Assembly (NCBI RefSeq): GCF_014635725.1
Contig: NZ_BMDJ01000001.1
Location: forward strand, 434,001-498,000
DNA: 64,000 bases
Direction of reading: 5' to 3'
From: Pedobacter mendelii
GTDB taxonomy: Bacteria; Bacteroidota; Bacteroidia; Sphingobacteriales; Sphingobacteriaceae
The notes under the pieces are model-generated. The model was given only the letters and a program-made list of their open reading frames with translations, made no database searches and was not told the origin of the DNA. The translations under genes were made by a program, and so were the position numbers. Below are positions 17,860 to 26,658 of the stretch, piece after piece; the stretch's first letter is position 1; every line of letters starts with the position of its first letter.

Positions 17860-20022
17860 ATGCTCAAGAACAAAAAGAATATGAATAAATATTTACTATC
17901 TGTAGCAGCCTGTGCAATAGCGGTTTCAACCAATGCACAACAAAATGCATCGCTTACTGCAAAAGATTATGAAAACGCTGAAACATTTTTAAGCTACAAT
18001 ACTGCGAAATATATTGACCACACATTTTCGCAACCGAACTGGTTAGAAGGAGATAAATTTTGGTACACCACAAGAACTGCAGATGGCGAACAAACTTTTT
18101 TAGTTGATCCATTAAAAAAAACTAAAACCTTAACTACTGAATATAAAGGTAATGGTGGCGGCACACAAAATTTCCGTCGAGGTGGCAGAGGAGAAGTTGT
18201 ATCTCCAGATGGCAAAAAATCGATATTAATTAAAGACTACAACCTTTACGTTAAAGATATCGCATCAGGAAAATTAACTCAACTCACAACCGATGGCATA
18301 AAAGATTACGGTTACGCAACAGATAATGCCGGCTGGAAACATAGCGATGGAGCAATTTTACGTTGGTCGCCCGATTCTAAAAAGATTGCAACCTTTCAGC
18401 AAGACCAAAGAAACACGAAAGATATGTATTTAGTAAGCACAAATGTTGGCTCGCCAAAGCTTAGTGCATGGAAATATCCTTTACCGGGCGATAAGGAAAT
18501 TGCAACCATCAGAAGAGTTGTTATTGATGTAGAAAAGCCAAAAGTAGTTTCATTAAATGTTCCTCTAGATCCGCATCGTGCCACTTTGAGCGACGATATT
18601 TCAAGCAGCGGTACTTTTGATGATATTGACTGGAAAGCTGATGGGACTGAAGTTGCTTTTGTATCCACATCGCGTGACCATAAAAACGAAAAATTCCGTA
18701 TTGCAAATTCAGAAACAGGTGCTGTTCGCGAAGTTTTTGAAGAAACCGTGAAAACTCAATTTGAATCAGGTCAGGGTGCTATTAACTGGCGGTATTTACC
18801 TTCAAGTAAAGAAATTTTGTGGTACTCGGAAAGAGATAATTGGGGTCATTTATATTTGTATGATGCTACAACAGGCAAAGTTAAAAATCAAATAACTAAA
18901 GGAAATTGGGTTGTTACCCGTTTACTTAAAGTAGACGAAAAAACGCGTACACTTTATTTTATGGCTAACGGGCAAGATAAAACCAATCCATATTTTGGGC
19001 ATTTTTATAAAATTGGTTTTGATGGGAAAAAGTTAGTTGATTTAACCCCAGAGGTTGGCAATCATACAGTTTCCATTTCACCTTCGGGAAACTATTTTGT
19101 AAATACTTATTCTCAGCCTGATGTTCCATCTGTAAGTAATTTCCGCGGCATGGATGGAAAGTTAATTATGGAGTTGGAGAAAATGGATATTTCAAGATTA
19201 GTAGCAACCGGATGGAAAGCGCCTACACCTGTTTCGGTAAAAGCTGCTGATGGCAAGACAGATATTTATGGCTTGGTTTTTACACCAACTAAGATGGATG
19301 CCAGCAAAAAATATCCGGTAATCGATTATATTTATCCTGGCCCGCAAGGTGGAAGTGTGGGCAGTTGGTCTTTCGCGGCATCTCGTGGAGATAATCAATG
19401 TTTAGCAGAATTGGGTTTTATAGTAGTCGTAATGGAAGGAACCAGCAATCCCGACCGTTCAAAAATTTTTCACGATATGAGCTACGGCAATATGGCAGAA
19501 AATACTTTGCCAGACCAGATAACCGCTATTAAACAACTATCGACAAAATACCCGATGGATACCACAAAAGTTGGTATTTGGGGACATTCTGGTGGTGGTT
19601 TTGCAACTGCAACAGCCATGTTTCGTTATCCTGATTTCTTTAAAGTGGGCATTTCAGAATCTGGAAACCATGAAAATAGAAACTACGAGGATGATTGGGG
19701 TGAACGTTATAATGGATTAGTCGAAAATGCTGATTATGAAGCACAAGCCAATCAAAATTATGCTAAAAATTTAAAAGGAAAATTAATGCTTGTACATGGA
19801 ATGATGGACGATAATGTTCCGCCATACAATACTTTATTAGTTGTAGAAGCCTTAGAAAAAGCAAACAAATCTTTCGATTTGGTAATATTCCCGAATAGTG
19901 CGCATGGTTATGGTGCGTACTCGCCATACATGATGAGAAGAAGATGGGATTATTTCGTGCAGAATTTATTAGGTGTACAACCACCTTATGATTACCAAAT
20001 GAAACCAACAACATTGAGGTAA
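17860..20022 (+). CDS. S9 family peptidase (dipeptidyl-peptidase IV-like)
   Basis: 720 residues. A signal peptide is cleaved near STNAQ; the second ATG (17881, MNKYLLSVAAC) is an equally good start. A beta-propeller (DPP-IV N-terminal domain) spans about residues 60-480, with blades such as ILRWSPDSKKIATFQQD. The alpha/beta-hydrolase domain follows, with the triad Ser577 in GHSGGGF, Asp650 in HGMMDDNVPP and His682 in AHGYG. The expected activity is release of dipeptides (often X-Pro) from peptides in the periplasm; specificity is inference. Followed by an intrinsic terminator. Confidence 0.9.
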   Translation: MLKNKKNMNKYLLSVAACAIAVSTNAQQNASLTAKDYENAETFLSYNTAKYIDHTFSQPNWLEGDKFWYTTRTADGEQTFLVDPLKKTKTLTTEYKGNGGGTQNFRRGGRGEVVSPDGKKSILIKDYNLYVKDIASGKLTQLTTDGIKDYGYATDNAGWKHSDGAILRWSPDSKKIATFQQDQRNTKDMYLVSTNVGSPKLSAWKYPLPGDKEIATIRRVVIDVEKPKVVSLNVPLDPHRATLSDDISSSGTFDDIDWKADGTEVAFVSTSRDHKNEKFRIANSETGAVREVFEETVKTQFESGQGAINWRYLPSSKEILWYSERDNWGHLYLYDATTGKVKNQITKGNWVVTRLLKVDEKTRTLYFMANGQDKTNPYFGHFYKIGFDGKKLVDLTPEVGNHTVSISPSGNYFVNTYSQPDVPSVSNFRGMDGKLIMELEKMDISRLVATGWKAPTPVSVKAADGKTDIYGLVFTPTKMDASKKYPVIDYIYPGPQGGSVGSWSFAASRGDNQCLAELGFIVVVMEGTSNPDRSKIFHDMSYGNMAENTLPDQITAIKQLSTKYPMDTTKVGIWGHSGGGFATATAMFRYPDFFKVGISESGNHENRNYEDDWGERYNGLVENADYEAQANQNYAKNLKGKLMLVHGMMDDNVPPYNTLLVVEALEKANKSFDLVIFPNSAHGYGAYSPYMMRRRWDYFVQNLLGVQPPYDYQMKPTTLR

Positions 20023-20038
20023 ATTTAATATTTATTGA

Positions 20039-20070
20039 AAGTCTCGACGCAAGTTGAGACTTTTTTTTGC
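20039..20070 (+). terminator. intrinsic terminator after the S9 peptidase
   Basis: The stem AAGTCTCGAC (20039-20048), tetraloop GCAA, then GTTGAGACTT (20053-20062) has one G-T pair and is followed by a T-run. Confidence 0.9.
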
Positions 20071-20167
20071 AACAACCTTAAATGATAAAACTAAAAAAGT
20101 TAAGATGTGTTAAAGTTTATATCAGCAGCAATTTATATTCTATTTTAGTTTAAATCTAACCCGAAAC

Positions 20168-20923
20168 ATGAGAATATTTATCGTCCTTTCCATACTCATT
20201 TTATCGAATAAACTTTATGCTCAACAGTTTAATGGACAAGTTTTAGATTATCAATCAAAATTACCGATTGAGCAGGTGATTGTTAGTTATGGAAAACAAA
20301 CTATTATTACAGGTGCTGATGGAAGATTTAAATTGGATAAAATTCCATCAATATCAACCGTAAAAATAAAAAAGCTTGGCTATGAAGAATATGAATTAAA
20401 TTTAAATAGCAGTTTGCCAGATTTGAATGTTTATCTCCGAGCCGCCTCAATAGATTTGAATGATGTTACCATTTTATCAAAACGGGATTACGTTGCCGAT
20501 TCGTTAAAAATGAGAGCAGATAATGAGCAAGTATTTGCCTATAAAGCACCTACCCTAGAAGATGTATTGGTGCAAAAAGGTTGGCAATATCCAACAATTG
20601 GATATAATTTAGTTTCTAATTCTACCTCATCTATTGTAAGCTTGGACGTTTTAAAAACCATTGGCTTAATTACTAAAAATAAATCATCTATATCTAAATT
20701 GCAAAAAGTTGAGTTAAAAGATGAAGAGACAACTTACATTAACCGCCGCTTTGACGCTAAAAAGATTGCCGATATAACTAAACTAGAGGGAGATTCTTTA
20801 AAAAACTTTATAAAGCAGTATAAACCATCGGCAATTGAGGTACGGAAAATGAACGATTACCAAATACTACTTTATGTAAAGAAAAGCTATAGCGAATTTA
20901 TCAAGCCAGAAATAGAGAATTAG
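20168..20923 (+). CDS. secreted protein with carboxypeptidase-like regulatory domain
   Basis: 251 residues. A signal peptide (MRIFIVLSILILSNKLYAQ) is followed by a CarboxypepD_reg-like beta-sandwich (residues 20-100: FNGQVLDYQSKLPIEQVIVS, ITGADGRFKLDKIP, YLRAASIDLNDVTIL). The remaining 150 residues are unassigned and contain no transmembrane segment. The architecture matches the protein at 9673-10389 and the N-terminal domain of the large barrel proteins, here without a barrel. Probably periplasmic; function unknown. The next gene starts 27 bp downstream and may be co-transcribed. Confidence 0.72.
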   Translation: MRIFIVLSILILSNKLYAQQFNGQVLDYQSKLPIEQVIVSYGKQTIITGADGRFKLDKIPSISTVKIKKLGYEEYELNLNSSLPDLNVYLRAASIDLNDVTILSKRDYVADSLKMRADNEQVFAYKAPTLEDVLVQKGWQYPTIGYNLVSNSTSSIVSLDVLKTIGLITKNKSSISKLQKVELKDEETTYINRRFDAKKIADITKLEGDSLKNFIKQYKPSAIEVRKMNDYQILLYVKKSYSEFIKPEIEN

Positions 20924-20950
20924 TGCTAATTTTATCCAAACAAATTTTTT

Positions 20951-21628
20951 ATGGGAAAATCGAGATCAGAAAATAACGTGATTATAACTGGTGCTACAGG
21001 CATGGTTGGCGAAGGTGTTTTAATACAATGTTTAAATAGCCCAGAGATTAATTCCGTTTTAGTGATTAACCGTAAACCTTGTGGATATACCCACCCCAAA
21101 CTGAAGGAAATTATCCATCAAGATTTCTTTGATTTCTCAACAATAGAAACTCAACTTATAGGTTACAATGCTTGCTTTTTTTGTTTGGGAATTACTTCAG
21201 TTGGTGCCGATGACGAAACTTATTACAAAATGACCTATACCTTGACTATGCATGTTGCTAAAACGCTGGTTAAATTGAATGAGGCTATGACATTTTGTTA
21301 CGTATCAGGTAGTGGAACCAATGAAAACGGAAGATTAAAATGGGCTCAGGTTAAAGGGAAAACGGAAAGTGACTTGATGAAATTACCTTTTGAACAAGTG
21401 TATAATTTCCGCCCAGGTTTTATAAAGCCATTACAAAACCAAAAGTATGCCCATAAATTTTATAAATACATTAACTGGTTGTTCCCAATAGGAAGAACTA
21501 TTTATTCTTCTGGATTTTGTACAATGATAGAACTTGCTAATGCGATGATAAACACCTTAACTCATACTAATGGAAGAAAAATTTTAGATGGAAATGAGAT
21601 TATTAAATTAGCAAAAGAATCAACTTAG
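20951..21628 (+). CDS. NAD(P)-binding Rossmann-fold oxidoreductase/epimerase-like protein
   Basis: 225 residues. The dinucleotide-binding loop ITGATGMVGEGVL is at residues 12-24. NACFFCLGITSVG marks strand beta4, and CYVSGSGTNENGRLKWAQVKGKTE contains a Ser and a Lys at spacings reminiscent of the atypical short-chain reductase active site. FRPGFIKP is typical of NAD-dependent epimerase/dehydratase-like or NmrA-type proteins. No substrate can be assigned. It is close behind the secreted protein gene and followed by a repeat-rich spacer. Confidence 0.8.
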   Translation: MGKSRSENNVIITGATGMVGEGVLIQCLNSPEINSVLVINRKPCGYTHPKLKEIIHQDFFDFSTIETQLIGYNACFFCLGITSVGADDETYYKMTYTLTMHVAKTLVKLNEAMTFCYVSGSGTNENGRLKWAQVKGKTESDLMKLPFEQVYNFRPGFIKPLQNQKYAHKFYKYINWLFPIGRTIYSSGFCTMIELANAMINTLTHTNGRKILDGNEIIKLAKEST

Positions 21629-21725
21629 GAAAAATGGAAAATGGGATATGGTAGAGGTAAAATGTAAGATGGAGCTTTTAGGTGGTTAAACATTGTCCAT
21701 TTTACATTTCACATCTTCCATTACG

Positions 21726-21905
21726 TTATTTTTTATTATCGTGCTTACGCTGGTTATCTTTATTAGATGTTTGGTCTGAACGTTGTCCGCCGCCATTCGT
21801 AATCCCTTGAATTTTTTTGTCAATTTTAACATCGTGGTTAGCTCTGTCTGCTATCGAACTTCCTTGCGTAGTAGGATTGTTCTTCGGTGTGCTTACATTT
21901 TTCAT
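21726..21905 (-). CDS. small hydrophilic hypothetical protein (59 aa)
   Basis: The frame from ATG 21905 to TAA 21726 encodes a 59-residue polar protein rich in Asn, Lys, Asp and Gln, with no hydrophobic segment: MKNVSTPKNNPTTQGS..., then SIADRANHDVKIDKKIQG, a GGG turn, and a basic His/Lys-rich end. It is predicted unstructured. I do not recognise the family. The clean start and stop, and amino-acid use unlike the neighbouring repeats, support a real gene, but no ribosome-binding site stands out. It lies alone between two plus-strand genes. Confidence 0.55.
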   Translation of the reverse strand: MKNVSTPKNNPTTQGSSIADRANHDVKIDKKIQGITNGGGQRSDQTSNKDNQRKHDNKK

Positions 21906-22044
21906 AATTATAAAATTTAGTTAAATATTTGCAAAGCGTTAATATTATAACCGCTTTCATTAAATTATGTTTTATTTTTTGATTAAATCATTTACTAAAA
22001 CAGGGCTTTAATAAGTTTTGTTTAGCACTAACTTTGTTAATAAA

Positions 22045-22099
22045 CCCGATGATAGCGATAGCCCGAGCTTTTCCAGCGAGGCTTTAGCGAACAGCGGGG
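22045..22099 (+). repeat. dispersed intergenic element, copy A (CCCGAT...AGCGGG family)
   Basis: Starts CCCGATGATAGCG and ends TTTAGCGAACAGCGGGG. The interior matches copy B at 36374-36431 (opposite orientation) over GAGCTTTT..GCGAGGCT.TAGC.AACAGCGGG. It lies in the 342-base spacer 21906-22247, which otherwise contains only A/T-rich DNA and a weak promoter-like TTTG (22192) / TAATTTAG (22217) pair before the GH3 gene. Confidence 0.65.
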
Positions 22100-22247
22100 C
22101 TGTGGATACCTAAGAACTAATGACCGTTCGTTTTCAAATTTTGAAAAACCTAATGCTATACATTGTATTAAATTAATTACTTGGATTGGTTTTTGTTTAA
22201 TTCGCTTTTAACTTATTAATTTAGCCATCTGGTTTCAATAAAACATC

Positions 22248-23948
22248 GTGAAAAAAAACTTATTCTTATTACTAATATTCTTCGTTGCCACTTTCTCGGC
22301 AAATGCTCAAAAGCAAACCTACCTGGATTTATTAAGCAATCAGCCGAAATGGGTTGATTCTGTTTTTAAAAAACTTAACCGCAGAGAACGCATTGCACAA
22401 ATGTTTTTTGTTCGGGCGCATACCAATTTGGGCAAAAAGTACTCTGATTCGGTTGGTATGGTAATTAAAAAAGAGCAGCTTGGTGGCGTTATCTTTTTTC
22501 AAGGTGGCCCAGGCAGACAAGCGGCGGTAACAAATGCCTATCAAAAGGTAAGTAACGTACCTTTAATTATAGCTAATGATGGAGAATGGGGACTAGGTAT
22601 GCGCTTAGACAGCACAATTGCTTATCCTTATCAAATGACTTTAGGCGCCATCCAAAATAAAGATTTGATTTATAAGATGGGGCTGGAAGTAGCTAAAGAT
22701 TTTAAACGTTTGGGTATGCAAATGAATTTGGCACCCGATGCCGATATTAATAACAATGCAAAAAATCCTGTAATCAACTACCGTTCTTTTGGTGAAAATA
22801 AATATAATGTGGCCAACAAAACGGCTGCATATATGAAAGGGATGCAGGATGGTGGCTTGTTAACTACATTGAAACATTTCCCTGGTCATGGCGATACAGA
22901 TGTAGATTCGCATTACGATTTACCGCAGCTTACTTTTAGTGTAGCCCGATTAGATAGTTTGGAAATGTATCCTTTTAAAGAATTGATTAAGCAAGGCGCA
23001 TCGGGAATTATGATTGCGCACATGAATATTCCATCATTAGATAATACTCCAAATTTACCATCTACGCTGTCGAAATCTATTGTTACGGGCATTTTGAAAG
23101 AGAAACTCGGCTTTAAAGGCTTAATTATTTCTGATGCGATGGATATGAAAGGTGTTGTAAAATATTTTAAAAATGGAGAAGCAGATTTGCTTGGCGTTAT
23201 TGCTGGTAACGATATTTTAGAACTCTCGGAAAATAGCGACAGAGCGATTCACTTAGTTCGTAAAGCGGTGCGTCAAGGCAGAATTGATATAAAAACCATT
23301 GACGAAAGTGTACGCAAGATTTTAACTGCAAAATACTGGGCAGGCTTGGATAAACGCGATACCATTGTTACTGAAGGCATTGTTGCGGGCGTAAATCGTA
23401 ATGCAAGCAATGCATTGGTACAGGAACTGGCGAATGCATCAGTTACTTTATTAAAAGGAAAAGACTACATTAAGAATATGATTCCGATTAGAAGAACAGC
23501 CATTATAAGCATTGGGGTTCCTTCGGTTACTAAATTCCAGAAAGAAATTTCTAAAGGCTTTTACAATTCAGTTTACTATGTGCTGGACAAAGATGCAACT
23601 GCAACGCAAATTTCTAACATTGCCCGCGAAATTGGTGCTTTCGACCAGATAATTGTGGGTATTCACGATAGTAGAGCAAGACCAGGAAATAACATACCCT
23701 TAAATGCTGGTGTTAAAAATTTTATTAAGGAATTATCTGGCAAGAATGCTGTTTTCGCACTATTTGCCAATCCATATAATTTAGCTGGTTTGCCAGGATT
23801 AGAAAATAGTAAAGGCTTGGTCATTGGTTATCAGAAAGAAGACTATATGCAGATTTCGGCCGCAGCAGTTATAAATAATCGTTTGGTGCCAACAGGAAAA
23901 TTACCTGTGAGTATTTTGCCGAATTATGAGTTTGGCGATGGGTTATAG
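22248..23948 (+). CDS. secreted glycoside hydrolase family 3 protein (NagZ-like beta-N-acetylhexosaminidase)
   Basis: 566 residues starting with GTG at 22248; the frame begins a signal peptide (KKNLFLLLIFFVATFSANAQ). The GH3 N-terminal barrel carries KHFPGHGDTDVDSHYDLP, whose His222 is the NagZ-type acid/base, and the nucleophile Asp296 in IISDAMDMKG. A second alpha/beta domain follows to the end. This pattern indicates release of beta-N-acetylglucosamine, as in peptidoglycan turnover, in the periplasm. Many Bacteroidota relatives continue into a C-terminal beta-lactamase-like domain; this protein ends before it, with a normal stop. Confidence 0.88.
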   Translation: MKKNLFLLLIFFVATFSANAQKQTYLDLLSNQPKWVDSVFKKLNRRERIAQMFFVRAHTNLGKKYSDSVGMVIKKEQLGGVIFFQGGPGRQAAVTNAYQKVSNVPLIIANDGEWGLGMRLDSTIAYPYQMTLGAIQNKDLIYKMGLEVAKDFKRLGMQMNLAPDADINNNAKNPVINYRSFGENKYNVANKTAAYMKGMQDGGLLTTLKHFPGHGDTDVDSHYDLPQLTFSVARLDSLEMYPFKELIKQGASGIMIAHMNIPSLDNTPNLPSTLSKSIVTGILKEKLGFKGLIISDAMDMKGVVKYFKNGEADLLGVIAGNDILELSENSDRAIHLVRKAVRQGRIDIKTIDESVRKILTAKYWAGLDKRDTIVTEGIVAGVNRNASNALVQELANASVTLLKGKDYIKNMIPIRRTAIISIGVPSVTKFQKEISKGFYNSVYYVLDKDATATQISNIAREIGAFDQIIVGIHDSRARPGNNIPLNAGVKNFIKELSGKNAVFALFANPYNLAGLPGLENSKGLVIGYQKEDYMQISAAAVINNRLVPTGKLPVSILPNYEFGDGL

Positions 23949-24065
23949 GATAGCTTTACCACAAAGACACGATGAATAGAAAGGACATGTCAGGTAAATC
24001 TATCTGGCATTTTTTGTTTAAAGATTTGCCACGGAAACACAAAATTTACGGAACAGTTTTGCCAG

Positions 24066-24112
24066 CCAAGCCTTTGGTCTTTCTGCTTTAGTCTTTTAGC
24101 TTTATAAAAACT
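24066..24112. repeat. degenerate CTTTGGTCTTT repeat
   Basis: Words CCTTTGGTCTTTCTG, CTTTAGTCTTTTAGCTTT match the tract at 1163-1222. Just upstream, 23960-24045 holds the words ACCACAAAGACAC and GCCACGGAAACACAAA, degenerate forms of the repeat at 33525-33730. The spacer 23949-24162 has no other visible content. Confidence 0.45.
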
Positions 24113-24162
24113 TAAAACAATTATCTCTTCTAAATCATTATCTATTTATAAAATTCAAAGTT

Positions 24163-24375
24163 ATGATAGACCCAAAAGACGAAGATTATTCTAACGACCC
24201 GAACGATGCTTTACGCAGAGAGGATGATACTGAAAATATTAATGAATTAGACGGCGACGGAACCAACATAGAACACGATAAAGATTTGTTGGAACAAGCC
24301 GATGAAGCATCGAGAGCATCTTATGAATTGAATGTAGATGACCTTAAAGATGATGAAGAAGATTTAGATGATTAG
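24163..24375 (+). CDS. small acidic hypothetical protein (70 aa)
   Basis: 70 residues, about 40% Asp+Glu, no hydrophobic core (MIDPKDEDYSNDPND..., ELNVDDLKDDEEDLDD at the end). Predicted disordered and strongly negative. I do not recognise a family with a known function; proteins like this recur in Sphingobacteriaceae as hypotheticals. The clean ATG start and an immediate strong terminator make it a credible single-gene transcript. Confidence 0.7.
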   Translation: MIDPKDEDYSNDPNDALRREDDTENINELDGDGTNIEHDKDLLEQADEASRASYELNVDDLKDDEEDLDD

Positions 24376-24381
24376 AAAAGA

Positions 24382-24428
24382 AAGCCGCTGATTCGCAGAT
24401 TAATATCTGAAAATCAGCGGCTTTTTTT
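24382..24428 (+). terminator. intrinsic terminator after the acidic protein
   Basis: The 12-bp stem AAGCCGCTGATT (24382-24393) / AATCAGCGGCTT (24412-24423) with an inner CAGAT/ATCTG hairpin is followed by a T-run. Confidence 0.9.
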
Positions 24429-24489
24429 GGTTATTTGGTTTAACCCTCAACCATCTTACCTTTTACCTTATACCTTTTTTCCCTCTATC

Positions 24490-25023
24490 TTACTTGGCTT
24501 TTGGCTTGTAAGTTTCTGGTTTTACCGCCGCAACCGTCCACCCTTTTAAAAACGAGGTGATTTTTTTTACATCGTGACCAACTTTTTTCTTTCCATTTGC
24601 ACCAATTTCATCGGTTTCTAAATAAGATGAATTTTCGATGTGTAGTACTTTGCCTTTTCCATCCAAAACTACAAAAACTGGATACCCAAAGCGATTTGGG
24701 AAACCAAGATATTTCATAGCTTCATCGTTATGGTGGTCTTTATCCCAATTTACCAGAACATATTCATAATTATCATTAATGGTTTGCGTTAAAATTGCAG
24801 TTGTATCTACCAAATTATGAAAAGCGATACACCAGCTACACCAATTCCCTCCTACCTGAACCAATACATGTTTATTGGATTTAGCGGCCTTATCCGTAGC
24901 GGCTTTTAAGTCTGCCAAGGCATTTGCTTCAGGATTGTAAATATGTACACCTTCTTGTTTCGCCTGACTAAACGCTGCACTAGAAATTAATACAGCTGTA
25001 AGTAATATTAATATTTTTTTCAT
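24490..25023 (-). CDS. secreted thioredoxin-family protein
   Basis: 177 residues. A signal peptide (MKKILILLTAVLISSAAFSQ) is followed by a thioredoxin fold. The redox motif is VGGNWCSWC (Cys at about 60 and 63), then AFHNLVDTTAILTQTIND and the cis-Pro region FGYPVFVVLDGKGKVL. DUF255/thioredoxin_7-like proteins of this kind reduce or isomerise disulfides, or reduce other partners, in the periplasm. The C-terminal tail is Lys/Pro-rich. Monocistronic and divergent from the TatD gene. Confidence 0.85.
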   Translation of the reverse strand: MKKILILLTAVLISSAAFSQAKQEGVHIYNPEANALADLKAATDKAAKSNKHVLVQVGGNWCSWCIAFHNLVDTTAILTQTINDNYEYVLVNWDKDHHNDEAMKYLGFPNRFGYPVFVVLDGKGKVLHIENSSYLETDEIGANGKKKVGHDVKKITSFLKGWTVAAVKPETYKPKAK

Positions 25024-25131
25024 GATTTATTAAGAATGATGCTGTAAAAATAATAAAGTCTACTAATTTTATAGATTATTTATTGATTCTTTACAGACTA
25101 ACTACATTTATATTTTTACACCACTAACGAA

Positions 25132-25788
25132 ATGCAATATCTTGATATTCATACACATCAATCATTACAACAAAAAGATGTGAAAAGTATTTTAAGTTTA
25201 TCATTAACAGATGGAAATTTATATCCATTAACTTGTAATAGGTCGATTTCTGTAGGCATGCATCCTTGGTTTGCCAAATTAGAAAATCTGGAGGTTCAAT
25301 TAAAACACCTAGAATGCAAAGCACAGCAACCAAACGTAAAAATGATTGGCGAATGTGGTTTGGATAAACTAAGAGGCGAAAGCATAGCTCATCAAATTAT
25401 CATTCTGGAAAACCAAATCAGATTGGCAGAAAAATTAAACAAACCTATTATCCTCCATTGCGTAAAAAGTTTCTCAGAATTATTGGAGGTTAAAAAACGG
25501 TTAAAAGTGAATGCACCGATGATAATTCATGGTTTTAATAAACACAAATCGCTTGGAGAACAATTAATTGCAAATGGTTTTTATTTATCATTTGGTACTT
25601 CCATTTTAAAAAAGGATTCTGGTGCCGAACAACTGATCCAAAATACGAATAACTTCTTTTTAGAAACTGATGATTCGAAAATTTCAATACAAGAAATTTA
25701 TGAAGCCGCAGCAAGTTTAAAAAAATGTTCTATTGATGAACTTAAAGCACGTATTTTTGCTGACTGGAAGAAATTTAATTTATTATAA
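25132..25788 (+). CDS. TatD family metal-dependent hydrolase
   Basis: 218 residues, shorter than E. coli TatD (about 260). The first metal motif is LDIHTHQ (residues 4-10). VGMHPWF, MIGECGLDK, ILHCVKSFSELL, IIHGFNK and FLETDDS follow in the order of TatD amidohydrolases, which act as metal-dependent DNases/phosphoesterases. The shortened second half is usual in Bacteroidota members. It is followed at 48 bp by tcdA on the same strand, with a short repeat in between. Confidence 0.85.
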   Translation: MQYLDIHTHQSLQQKDVKSILSLSLTDGNLYPLTCNRSISVGMHPWFAKLENLEVQLKHLECKAQQPNVKMIGECGLDKLRGESIAHQIIILENQIRLAEKLNKPIILHCVKSFSELLEVKKRLKVNAPMIIHGFNKHKSLGEQLIANGFYLSFGTSILKKDSGAEQLIQNTNNFFLETDDSKISIQEIYEAAASLKKCSIDELKARIFADWKKFNLL

Positions 25789-25793
25789 AATTT

Positions 25794-25817
25794 GTCATTC
25801 TGAGCTTGTCGAAGAAC
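25794..25817 (+). repeat. GTCATTCTGAGC half-palindrome repeat
   Basis: GTCATTCTGAGC followed by TTGTCGAAGAAC is the common TGAGC..GTCGAAG intergenic word. Related copies are at 40204-40258 (both arms) and, degraded, at 36215-36235. Confidence 0.55.
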
Positions 25818-25836
25818 AGAATAAATAATTAGCAAT

Positions 25837-26637
25837 ATGTCTGATACAAGCTGGCTTTCACGCTCTGCACTTTTAGTTGGGAATGATGGGATTGATAAAC
25901 TGCAATCCAAACATGTTTTAATAATCGGTTTGGGTGGTGTAGGTTCTTTTGCTGCTGAATTTATTTGTCGTTCGGGTATTGGCGAAATGACAATTGTTGA
26001 TGGCGATGTTATTGACCCAACAAACAGGAACAGACAATTACCTGCCTTAGCTACCAACCACGGAGTAAGCAAAGCCGAAATTATGCAAGAACGCTTACTT
26101 GCTATAAATCCTGAATTGAAATTACATGTGGTGAATACTTTTTTAACGCCAGAAAAATGCAGGGAAATTTTACAATCAAATTTTGATTATATAATGGATT
26201 GTATTGATAGCGTAATGCCAAAAATAACTTTATTGGGCACCGCTTTAGAAAAAAATATTCCTATTGTAAGTTCCATGGGTGCCGGTGGTAAAATGGATCC
26301 AACCAGATTAAGAATTGCGATGCTACCCGACACTTACCAATGTGTATTTGCCAGTTATGTGCGCAAAAGGTTAAATAAATTAGTAAATGCAGGCAAAATT
26401 AAAGCCGTTTTCTCCACCGAAGAGATGGATAAAAACTCCATGATAATGACGGATGGAAGTAATTTTAAACGTTCGGCATATGGAACTGTTTCTTATTTGC
26501 CTGCTGCTTTTGGTGGCGCTTGTGCATCGGTAGTGATTCGAGATTTATTAGGTCTAAAAATTGAAATGGCGGAAAGACCATTAAGAATTAGTCATAAAAC
26601 TTTGGCGAAGAAAAAAGTAAATCATAAAAACGATTAA
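25837..26637 (+). CDS. tcdA: tRNA threonylcarbamoyladenosine dehydratase
   Basis: 266 residues of the ThiF/E1-like fold. The ATP-binding loop is IIGLGGVGSFAAEFICRSG (about residues 30-48), with IVDGDVIDPTNRNRQL following and DCIDSVMPKITLL for the adenylation site. SSMGAGGKMDPTRLRI is the TcdA-specific stretch. It cyclises t6A37 to ct6A in tRNAs reading ANN codons. The TatD gene upstream probably shares its mRNA. The HepT-MntA-like pair follows directly. Confidence 0.9.
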   Translation: MSDTSWLSRSALLVGNDGIDKLQSKHVLIIGLGGVGSFAAEFICRSGIGEMTIVDGDVIDPTNRNRQLPALATNHGVSKAEIMQERLLAINPELKLHVVNTFLTPEKCREILQSNFDYIMDCIDSVMPKITLLGTALEKNIPIVSSMGAGGKMDPTRLRIAMLPDTYQCVFASYVRKRLNKLVNAGKIKAVFSTEEMDKNSMIMTDGSNFKRSAYGTVSYLPAAFGGACASVVIRDLLGLKIEMAERPLRISHKTLAKKKVNHKND

Positions 26638-26658
26638 ACCAAAAATGTATATTTGTGT

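Noticed and set aside
22248..23948. GH3 gene truncated by mutation before a beta-lactamase domain
   Set aside because: The protein ends normally after a complete two-domain GH3 fold, and no beta-lactamase remnant follows; single-module GH3 proteins of this size exist.
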